From assembly GCF_036323735.1 (NCBI RefSeq), contig NC_086020.1, positions 127,691,210-127,755,209 of the forward strand: DNA of 64,000 bases, read 5' to 3'. The translations under genes and the position numbers were made by a program. This stretch comes from Rattus norvegicus (Eukaryota; Chordata; Mammalia; Rodentia; Muridae). Positions within the stretch are counted from its first letter, which is position 1; each line of letters begins with the position of its first letter. Shown here piece by piece: positions 22,426 through 31,799 of this stretch. The notes under the pieces were generated by a model. It was not told where the DNA came from and made no database searches. It saw only the letters and a list, made by a program, of their open reading frames with translations.

Positions 22426-25400
22426 AACTGGCAAAGCAGCAGAAACTATATCCTGGAGGCTATCAGGTCTAAGGAATATCCTATCTTTACCAGATGACAG
22501 TAATATATGTAGCTTCTGATAATTGAGATTTTAATTGATACTAAAAGGCAAATAAAGTGCAATCTTCCATTACATAACCTTTGCCCAAATTCACAGAGAG
22601 TGTCCTGTGCTTTCTTGATCCATTTCCCTGCTTTGGTCACTTTCTTTTATAGAATTATCATCCCCAACTTCTGACATCCTTCTTGTGGCCCTGATGTCAT
22701 CAACACCCTGATGTTTCATTATTATTCATTATTTCCATATAGGCCCTACAGTTGGTAGAAGCTAAGGTGAGGGACAGAATCTCAGCTCTGTGGTGCTTTC
22801 GGAAGCAGCTTGGAAAATTGTTTTTGAGACCTCTATTCAGGCCAAGCCAGGGTTCTTAACTCCACTGTAAAAAGAATTTCAAGAGAAAACAGTAAGAAGC
22901 AGACTTGGTGTTTACTTAGAGCTTTTAAAATAGGTTGAAGCAATGTAGGTTCATGAAAGAGAAGCCTACTGGAAAATAAAACACAGGTAAGTATGGAGCT
23001 TGAGTTTGCTGACAGTCATGTACATTGAAGCAGAAGCCAGGTGTACAGTTTTGGTAGCTCCTAAGTTATACTGTTTAAAGTGTTCTATTGGCAACATTTC
23101 CTACTTCTCTTTCTAGCTTTTAGATAAAAGAGATCCTAGAGTGGTTTTTGAGATCACTTGGGTAGAATTACATCTGATATAATAAAGTCAGAGTTTGCCT
23201 GCACACAGGATTAAGACTCTTGCTATGAAAGAAGTTATTTCATGAATTCTTAAAAAAATTGAGAATCTAGAGCTAGGAAAAAGAAATTCCATACTTGGTA
23301 ACAAATTTAAGAAACAAACATGATTCCAGGTTATTATAAAATTGTTATTTGAAATCCATATACATAAATAATCCTGATCCTCTGTATGCATCTTGTTAGT
23401 TGTGCTAGAATTTTTGACTCATATATTAAAAGTTTTTAGCTGTATTATAGAGTGAGGATTCTCTTGCTTCCCCAACCCCACTAGTTTTCCATTTCTATCT
23501 TGTCTCCTCTTATGTGATATCTCACCCTACATGCAAGCAGTATTAAGTTATTATAGGTTAAATTTATAATTTTCCTTTAGCATGTTTTGAACCTGTTCAA
23601 ATTCAACAACTTTCAATTTTAAAAGGGAAAAATTTAAACTCATTGTTACTTTGAATGCTGATCATATACTCTGGTTTTATCTTATATTTTTGAATTAAGC
23701 AGGAATCTTTAAGCATACTGTAAATGTAGTTGAAAGGTAGCAAAATCTTGGCCTTTCATCTTCTCTTCCATGATTTCTCTTTCATAGTCCACCGCCATTC
23801 TGAGAACAGAGTATGCTTCTTCCTCAGATCTCTGTTTAGGGAAACATTTCGTTCACTGTGCTTCACAATAAATCTGAACGGAGAAAGTTTGAACAAACAA
23901 TGTGATTCCATGTCTTACTTGAAGAGTATACAGCTCTAGACTCTTCAATGTGAGTTCATCATCATTTTTAGTATTTTAAAGCTCTTTCATACCAGTTATA
24001 AGTGAAAAATGCCTTCGTTCTTTAAGAAAGTATAAGTATCTGGGTTGCTCCAATATTGTTTCACAAAGTTAGTATCCAGACCTTTGTGTGTATATTATAC
24101 TGCAAGTGAGTCTTATGGCTTTGGTTACAAACTTTGTTTATGCTTCCGCACTTCCTATTTTCATGTATTTAAATGTGCATGGTTCTTTGGGAAAAATGGC
24201 ACAAGTACTTATGAGCATTCTCTTGTGGCAAGATAGCACCCAAAACTAAACATTAACTGGAAGAAAAACTCCTCCTAGAACATGTCAAGATGATATATAT
24301 AAAAGGTGGTTGGTTCTGTGGCAGCAAGCTGGAAACATGACGGTTCTGGATGCATTAGCTGATGATCCCTGGCCCTGAGATGTCTTAATTCAGACCCTCT
24401 ATAGCTCACAGTCATGGTTAGCAGGGTGCTGTGCCTTAGAACTAGTAGTTCTTTGGTGGTGCTGATATGAATTCTTGATCCTTTTAAACATGTGCTACAT
24501 ATTTACATTATACTATCTCCGGAAGGTGATAGAAAATTTTTCCAAAAGAAGATGAGAATGAAATCGTTCACAAGCAGATGCTGCAGCTACAGTTGTACTT
24601 TTGTGTTTTGCGGTATAATGCATGTCCTTAACACAAATCCCATTTTTCACATAATGTAATAACAACTGCTGTAATACAGTGATTGGTATTATAGAAAGTA
24701 CTGTGAGAGAAATGCTGTTATTATGAAAATCCTATTAGCAAGTCTCAGTGTGCTGTACATGCAGGGCAGATTTATTAACATACCCTCTGTAGTCACTTTG
24801 CTGAAAACAGTTTTACCAGCTATGAAATACAATATAATAATGTCATTAATAAATGTGTCTAATTGCAGTCTATAAAAGTGAAGCATTGAATAGCTTGAAA
24901 TGGCTTCTCTGAATGTTGAGATTATTTCAAGTAGATGTGATGAGGAAGGGATATGCCACACACCCCATTTTTATGCCGTCACGTGTCAAGTAATAGATGT
25001 TTTAAGTGCACAGTAAGTTAGACTAATGAGAAAATGTTGGGTCTCTTATAAAAAGCTGTCAGTAGATGGCAATGTGACTGTTTCATACATTATTTTTATA
25101 CCGTATGATTGAAAAGCTGGAGATCTTTCAATTCACATTTGCTACCACCCCCCCGAAAAAAGAGTACCAAAAGCTGTTTTAGACTACTCTTTGAATAATT
25201 GATAGTGACAAATGAAAAGCCATGCCTAGAATTTCCTAAGTGATTAGGGTTATTTTAATTTTTCAGTCGTCAGGGTTGAATAAATATAATGTTACAAACT
25301 ATACAACCAATAACCAGAGAGCATAGAGTGTTTCAAGCTGCAGAACTTTGAGAATACACCCATTGGTTCCTCAGTTAAGCATCACAGCCAGCAATAGCCC

Positions 25401-25851
25401 CTTGGTGCCTTATTTATTACTGGGGTCAGAGGTATGAGCATTCATTGAAAATCATCTTTATAAGTTTTACTTTTTTCCATCTTTCCCACATTATTCTGTC
25501 AGAAGAACAGCTGTTATTCTTACTGATGTTTATATAAACATATAACCTGCATATAGTGTATTATGTTGTAATATCAAATAAACTCAAAAACTTAAAAGCA
25601 GGTTATGCAGTATGCATCTGTTGTAAGTGTCAATGACTTTTGAATTCAATGTGAGTTACAAAACCCAGGGAATAATGGTTTGGAGTTTGGAGAGAAACTG
25701 GGACGGAGTTTCAGCTGCTAGACCATGAAAATTATATGAATGAGAGAAATATAATAAACTTTTGAGAAATTCTAGCAGCAAATACAAAGATTTTGTTCTA
25801 CTCAATAATTTGTTTACTATATCTAACTTGTGTTTTCCTAGTGACTAGTCA
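22426..25851. other. Unassigned, mostly unique sequence
   Basis: About 3.4 kb with almost no recognisable repeats, unlike the rest of the window. No coding signature was found; all open frames are under 95 codons and unmotivated. The block 24640-24965 holds homeodomain-like ATTA and TAAT cores and is a candidate conserved element. Confidence 0.45.
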
Positions 25852-25874
25852 CCTAGGAAGGTTGAGAACAACTG
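25852..25874. repeat. Possible hAT-Charlie terminal inverted repeat relic
   Basis: CCTAGGAAGGTTGAGAACAA followed by CTG closely resembles the inverted terminal repeat of rodent Charlie-type non-autonomous DNA transposons (URR1/RCHARR1 group, TIR CAGTGGTTCTCAACCTTCC on the other strand). The partner TIR was not found to the left, so only one end is supported. Confidence 0.4.
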
Positions 25875-26917
25875 CCTTAAGAAGTGAGAACTAATCCTTT
25901 TGTCACCTATGGGAAACCTATTAAACAATTCTCATTGTCGTTTTATCTCTCAGGTGAGGATAAATAACTTATCAACATATTTGAGAGATTTACATCTATT
26001 TATACATCTCTCTTCCTTGATGAGATTTGCAAGTTTCCACTCACCTTATCCATTTAGCCATGTGAAGAGTCAGCAATGTGGTGGGAAGTCCTGGAAATTT
26101 ACTCATTCTAAGATCCTTGAGAAATAATTTATGTCACTCAAAAATGCAGAAATCTTGCAGTTCAGATCTCAGGAGGTGGGAGTTTTAAAATGTATTCTTT
26201 TTCTTTTAATAACTTCTTAGGGCAAATCTTTAATGTAGTCATGAAAAAATCCACAAAACACTAATAATCTTTCACTTTGTATTTAAATATTTGGTAAACA
26301 CAATCAACTTTAGTGCTGTTTAAAGCAAATATAGAATCCCCTATAAAATAAATTCAAATTCACATCTATTCAGCAATGAAGGAAACAAAAAACTCATGTG
26401 AACTCTTGCTTTTGTATTTAATATCATTAGATCTTTTCAATGATAGCTTTTAGATAATTCTCAGTTGTTTATTGTAAGGATAAAATACAAGAGGCTTGAT
26501 TTTCTCGATTAAGAATATCAAATTTTCCCCCTTTTGTTTCAGAGTATTTTATCATACAAAATGCATACTTACATTTTTACCCATTTAAAATGTGCTTAAA
26601 CCATTTTGTAGAAAAAATAGGCATCTGAAAACTGACTTTTCAACACTGATGGTTCTGGAAATAGGAATGAAGGTTCTAGTTGGGCATCAACTTCAGAGAT
26701 AATGATGCAAGTACATTTTCAACAACAGAAGAAGCTTATGAGGTGTAAGCAAAAAGCAGCCTGTGATGTTTGGGAAAGGATGTCTATGTGAACTCTTTGG
26801 TCAACCTCCCAACATTCATGGCAATGAGAGTTTTACTAAGTGATATAAGATATTAAATTGGGAAATTGTTGGTTTCTTGTTTCTGAAAGTTTCTTTGAGA
26901 GTTACCAGAGGAGGAAA

Positions 26918-27330
26918 ATAATTAATTATCACCCAGATTCAAGCCCTGTAACCTACAACAGTAGCCTACATCAGAGACCCATTGATACAATAGTAGCACA
27001 AATACTGTGGGAGTAGTCAACCACTTTTTGATTGTATTTACCACTCACTCATTAAAATAGAGTCAATACCTGGCACTGCTAAAATGGTCAAGAACCCAAG
27101 AAAATAAAAACATAAAGCTATTTGAGTTAGGAGATTTGAAGGATCTGAGAAGACTTAATTGAGGGAAAAAAGAGTAAAGATTAAAATACAGTGTATGGAA
27201 ATTTTGTTTCCTAAATAAATTACATACCCCTTGAGAATTTTAAAACCGTTTGGTTTGGTTTTTGTTTGGTTTTTGAAACATGAACATGAATGGAGATATG
27301 GACCCTAGGGGAAACTTCCAGTGTTATTCT
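26918..27330 (+). repeat. Old L1 3'-UTR fragment, copy A
   Basis: Phrases 'accctgtaacctacaacag'-like, 'aatagtagcacaaatactgt', 'gggagtagtcaaccactttt' and 'cctggcactgctaaaatggt' fit the 3' UTR of older rodent L1 (Lx-type). From 27121 onward it is clearly similar to 27935-28228 (copy B), including 'gaaattttgtttcctaaa', CTTGAGAATT and TTTTTGAAACATGAACA, but it contains no ID element. Confidence 0.65.
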
Positions 27331-27847
27331 TATTTAAGGAACAGAGCAATAGACTGACTCCCAATAACATATTTCTAAATCTATAGGTAAGCATATAAGA
27401 AAGAAGCTTCTTTCAGTATGTGGTAATTATCACAGTGACATTCTCCTGTACAATATGCAGAAGAAAGATACACAGAGGGACTCATCCATAAATGGAGAGT
27501 CTTTACCAAGACCTTTCTGCCAAATTTCATGAACCTATATAGAAAAGAAGGCCAAAAGATAGTAAGAAACAAATATACTGGCGGATTCCAAGGAAACTGC
27601 ATCTTACAGACCTAGTAGCTCTGATACATATGTGAATCCATAGAGAATGTGATAACGTGCACAAGCACATGAAAGACAAAAATCCCAGCACAGAGAAGAA
27701 AGAATGAACACAATTTCACTTCAAACTAGAAGCTATTTGCAACTAAAACCTGGGAAGGAGTTGATCTGTTTTATCTAACGAAATGAAACTGAGTACAGAT
27801 ACCATCCTCGACAAACCCAGGAGTAGTTTCCCAACAGAAACAGACTC

Positions 27848-27854
27848 TGTGTGT

Positions 27855-27915
<61 letters not shown>
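27848..27915. repeat. (TG)n microsatellite
   Basis: Nearly perfect TG run of about 65 bp (one GG at the start) inside the L1 3'-UTR-like copy B. An open frame through it (27783-27995) encodes only Cys-Val repeats and is spurious. Confidence 0.97.
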
Positions 27916-27918
<3 letters not shown>

Positions 27919-28034
27919 ATTATCTTCTTGGTATGTTTGGTTTAGGGAAGGAGGTTGAAGGACCTGGGAAGACCTGGTTGAGGGAAAAAGAATAAGATCA
28001 AATGTAGTATATGTAAATTTTGTTTCCTAAAAAA

Positions 28035-28050
28035 AAAAAAAAGACATTTG
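28035..28050. repeat. Left TSD of the 28.05 kb ID
   Basis: AAAAAAAAGACATTTG, repeated at 28127-28142. The A portion is ambiguous because the target was already A-rich. Confidence 0.85.
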
Positions 28051-28126
28051 GGGGTTAGGGATTTGGCTCAGTGGTAGAGCGCTTGCCTAGCAAGCACAAG
28101 GCCCTAGGTTCGGTCCCCAGCTGCGG
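28051..28126 (+). repeat. ID SINE (BC1 / tRNA-Ala derived)
   Basis: GGGGTTAGGGATTTGGCTCA, box A GGCTCAGTGGTAGAGC, GCTTGCCTAGCAAGC and box B GGTTCGGTCCCC are all readable. TSD AAAAAAAAGACATTTG lies at 28035-28050 and 28127-28142, with the A tail merging into the right TSD. It inserted at the end of a pre-existing A-run. A few substitutions (CTCAGTGG kept, CTGCGG at the end) suggest slightly more age than the 16.0 kb copy. Confidence 0.96.
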
Positions 28127-28228
28127 AAAAAAAAGACATTTGCCTTGAGAATTGGAAAGTTTTGTTTGATTGTTTTTTGAAACATGAACACAAAAGAGAC
28201 AGTGAAACTATGGACATAACTTTCCCAG

Positions 28229-28974
28229 AAGACTCCATACTCCCACTCACTAAACTATTATCCAAAATGCTAAACTTGGTTTAATTTGTGTTGTTGTTGG
28301 ATTTTTTTCAGTAAGAATGTTCAGCTAACTCAAGTGGTTATTCTAATAACCAAGTAATGATAAGAATGCATGTATGATATATATGTGGGGTGGGAAGATG
28401 TTATTACCTAATAAGTCCAGTTAATACAGGCTTATATTATATTAATGTAACAATCATATCTGAGTCCAAAGTTATTAAATTTGAGTTCCATGGGTTCTTA
28501 GGGGTAACTGAAGAAGTCCTTAGGGATGACTGCCTGATAAGTGTGTAATGTTAGGATCCTGAGGTCCTGGGGTAATGTAGTAAAAGCTTATAATTCTTAG
28601 TCATATTATAAATGAAAAGCATATGGGTGTAGTTATTTATTAAAACATGTACTAGCATGTGGTAATATTGCATGCAATGTGGTAGGATGAGATGTTGATT
28701 TTGAAGACACATAAATGGTAGATGAGTCGACAAGTTTCAACGATGATGTATCATTTATTGATATGGTCAGAAGATAACATGGACATCAGAGTCAATTCCT
28801 ATGAGTCCCAGACTATCCAGAAGCTCAACTGTTTTTATTTTCAACGTTAAGATTCATTGTATTTGAAGTTAATTGGCTACAGCAAACAGTTATTGAGTAT
28901 TTAATATGTGCCCAGAATAAAGCTAATAACATCATTTTAAACCAATAAAATAATTCAGACATTGTGATGATATA
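28229..28974. other. Unassigned AT-rich sequence
   Basis: No recognised gene or repeat. Confidence 0.45.
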
Positions 28975-29125
28975 AAGGATCAATGTACTGCAAATTCCCA
29001 AGCATTTGACCACTTGGATGCTAGTGGGTGGAAGTGTTTGTAAGGTCTTGGAGATATGTGCTTGTTTCCAGAAGTGTATCCCTGGAGGCAGCTTAAGCCA
29101 TATTCTTTTTACAGATCATGTGATG

Positions 29126-29138
29126 ATGGTGAACTTTT
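29126..29138. repeat. Left TSD of the antisense ID
   Basis: ATGGTGAACTTTT, repeated exactly at 29235-29247. Confidence 0.93.
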
Positions 29139-29234
29139 TTTTGGGGGGGTTCTTTTTTTCAGAGCTGGGGACCGAACCCAGGGCCTTGCGCTTCCTAGGT
29201 AAGCGCTCTACCACTGAGCTAAATCCCCAGCCCA
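29139..29234 (-). repeat. ID SINE, antisense
   Basis: Reads T-rich tail, AGAGCTGGGGACCGAACCCA (box B reversed), GGGCCTTGCGCTTCCTAGG, GCTCTACCACTGAGCTAAAT (box A reversed), CCCCAGCCC. Exact 13-bp TSD ATGGTGAACTTTT at 29126-29138 and 29235-29247. The T-run contains a GGGGGGG interruption. Young and complete. Confidence 0.97.
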
Positions 29235-29345
29235 ATGGTGAACTTTTATCTCTCTAAAATTTAGATAAATAAACCCTTTCTTCTATAAATTATCTTGGTC
29301 CTGGTATCCCCACAGCCCTAAAAAAGGAACTAACACAAACCCCTT

Positions 29346-30396
29346 ATACATTCTCATTTCTCATGTACAAATGTCACATAATGAAATGGGCATAATGTAA
29401 GAGGAGGCGTGGCACAGAGCTATGAGTGTGATGTCTAGAATTGTGAAGAGGACAACTAACATGTGACCACCAAGTCCACCAAGTTCCGCCAGGGTAACCT
29501 GGGGCAAGATGTATAAACTCTTCACGTCTTGGTTATTTAGTGTATAAAATGGACATTCCAAATAATGTTTCATTACTTTTGTGATGACTACATAAATAAA
29601 CCCATAGGAATGTGTAAAAATGAAGTTCTGTGTAAATATTTCTAATAAAGTATTCTAAAATGAAAAAAAAAGAATGCAAGTGCCAGAAATCTAGTTTTTA
29701 CACGTGTTTAAGAAATAGTTCTTTATCATGCAAACATGGATTCCTGCAATCTGTCTTTTTTGGCTACACAAAACACTGGATTTTACAATCTCTGACAGGG
29801 TAGCTTGTGATGTGCATTACATTCTGATGTAATATTTATTCAATAATAAGTGCTTTCTTTTATACCACGTGTAGAAGGTATGACTAGGAGGTAAGATCTT
29901 GTTTTAAATATATTCCCCCAAAAGGGTTGGATCTGATTTTCTTGTTTAAATTTTTTTGCTGTTAACTGAGGTAAAGCTGAACCATTGCCATGAGCAAGAG
30001 GAATCAGACACCATCGCTCTTACTTCTGTGGAGGAAGGTTGCATTTATCTTCATTCTTCATTAAAAATAATTAAACATTTTTATCATTTTTCTTGTTTGA
30101 AAATAGAGAAATAAAGTGAGTTTTGATGATGTAAAGTATCATGTGAATGTATTCTTTTTATTAATTTTTATTTTGTAGAGAATTTCATACATAGGTACTT
30201 TAGTTACATCATTTCCCCGTGGTCTCCAAATATACTCAAGGCTTTCTCAAAATTTATGACTATTTCTATTTTAAAATAATTAAAATTTAGTTTTAAATTT
30301 TACTTAAAAAATCCTTTTAATAAATCTTTTCAATGTGTTACATTCACACGATTTTCTGAAACTTTGAATGAAACTATATCTTAATTTAAAGTCATG
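29346..30396. other. Unassigned AT-rich sequence
   Basis: Mostly unique. 30155-30260 ('gtagagaatttcatacatag', 'catcatttccccgtggtc'-like text) may be a small, old antisense repeat tail, but the evidence is weak. Confidence 0.4.
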
Positions 30397-30560
30397 GTGT
30401 TAGAGATGTCTCAGTGTTTAAAATCACTTGCTGCTTTTGAAAAGGAGCATAAACTTTCATTTATATGGTAAATTTCAATCTTACAACTTCAGATCTAGTA
30501 AATCCAATATTTTCCTGGCTTCTGAGAACACCATATATACACATATTATGCATACTTTTA
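30397..30560 (+). repeat. B3 SINE, strongly degraded
   Basis: 'tgttagagatgtctcagtgt' resembles the box A end, followed by 'aaatcacttgctgcttttg' and the late body 'ttcctggcttctgagaacac' with an ATATACACATATTATGCATA tail. The order fits B3 but divergence is high. Confidence 0.55.
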
Positions 30561-30860
30561 TCAATAACACCACTTACCTTCTTATAACATCTGTAATTAG
30601 TTAGAAAATGTTGCCTATTTTTCTAAAATAGTCAAAAAGATATATAAAAAATTAAAACATATAAAAGAGTATCACCCTAAATTTTATATTCCCATTTGTA
30701 AGTAGTCTCTTTTGTCTTTAAAAATTATATATGCATATTTCTTATTAAAACAGAAATTGTAAGTAAAACATGCTAGATACACTTTTGGATTTCATTATAT
30801 GTACATAATTTAGTAACTTAACTTTATATACCTTAAAGTATCCTTTCTCCAAATATCCTT

Positions 30861-30870
30861 ATAATTATTC
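30861..30870. repeat. Left TSD of the antisense L1
   Basis: ATAATTATTC, repeated at 37359-37368. Confidence 0.8.
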
Positions 30871-30871
30871 T

Positions 30872-30900
30872 TTAATTAATTAATTAATTAATTAATTAAT
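30872..30900. repeat. (TTAA)n tetranucleotide array in the L1 tail
   Basis: About seven TTAA units exactly between the left TSD and the first recognisable L1 3' UTR base. Read on minus it occupies the position of the poly(A) tail, so it probably grew from an A-rich tail. Confidence 0.9.
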
Positions 30901-31370
30901 GCATATTTTTTATTTACATTTCAAATGTTTTTCCATTTTTTGGTTCCCTGGCCATAAGACCCACTATTCCATCCCCATCCTTTTCTTCTAAAAGGGTGAT
31001 CACCCTCCCCAACCACCCCCTTCCCAAATCCACCCCCCCATCATTCTCATACACTGCGGGGGGTTCCAACTGTGTCAGGACCAAGGGCTTCTTCTCCCGT
31101 GGGTGTCAAACATATGCAGCTGGAGTCATGGGTCTGTCCATGTGTAGTCTTTGGGTAGTGTTTTTGCCCCTGGGACTGATGGTTGGTTGGTATTGTTGTT
31201 CTTATGGGGATTCAAGTCTGTTCAGCTCCTTTTATCCTTTCTCTAATTCCTGCAACAGCAAAGCCTTGTCAGTTCAATGGATTGTTGCTAGCATTCAACT
31301 CTGTATTTGATATGCTCTGTCTCCTGTCAGCATATACTTCTTGCTTCATCAAAACTATCTAGTTTTGATG

Positions 31371-31402
<32 letters not shown>

Positions 31403-31609
31403 GATAGATAGATATAGATATAGATATAGATATAGATGATATAGATATAGATATAGATATAGATGATATAGATATAGATATAGATATAGATATAGATATA
31501 GATATAGATATAGATATAGATATAGATATAGATATAGATAGATATAGATATATATAGATATATATAGATATAGATATAGATATAGATATAGATATAGATA
31601 TAGATATAT
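31371..31609. repeat. (TA)n / (TATAGA)n microsatellite within the L1 3' UTR
   Basis: About 240 bp: a TA start, then GATA and TATAGA units with periodic GATGATA variants. It sits where other L1 copies here have 'tgtatatgtatg' (20711, 21350). Open frames across it encode Ile-Ser or Tyr-Leu repeats only. Confidence 0.97.
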
Positions 31610-31799
31610 GCTGTATCCCCAGGTGGAGCAGACTCTGAATGGCCATTCCTTCAGTTTCTGCTCCAAGCTTTGTCTCCATATACCCTCCTATAAATATTTT
31701 TGTTCCCACTTTTAAGAAGGAATGAAGCATCTACACTTTGGTCGTCCTTCTTGAGATTCATGTGGTCTGAGGATTGTATCTTGGGTAATTTGAGCTTTA

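Larger units (their letters stand above)
27660..28228 (+). repeat. Old L1 3'-UTR fragment, copy B, with microsatellite and ID
   Basis: Includes 'actagaagctatttgcaact', 'cccaggagtagtttcccaac', a long TG tract, then 'gttgaaggacctgggaagac', 'gttgagggaaaaagaataag' and TTTTGTTTCCTAAAAAAA. This is the order of an Lx-type 3' UTR, with the A-run acting as tail. An ID element sits after the A-run. Similarity to copy A continues beyond it (CTTGAGAATT, TTTTTTGAAACATGAACA). Confidence 0.65.
28975..29345 (+). repeat. LTR-like rodent repeat, MaLR-type, split by an ID
   Basis: Left part: 'gctagtgggtggaagtgttt', 'cttgtttccagaagtgtatc' and 'cctggaggcagcttaagcc'. Right part: AAATAAACCCTTTCTTCTAT and 'attatcttggtcctgg'. 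These match the plus-strand layout of the same LTR-like group as 49.1 and 62.7 kb, with AATAAA near the 3' end. The antisense ID at 29139-29234 interrupts it. Confidence 0.5.

Noticed and set aside
27783..27995. Open frame with a long Cys-Val repeat
   Set aside because: Translation of a TG microsatellite within an old L1 3' UTR.
31355..31730. Two overlapping minus open frames of 103 and 123 codons encoding Tyr-Leu and Ile-Ser repeats
   Set aside because: They exist only because the TATAGA microsatellite has no stop in those frames; not proteins.
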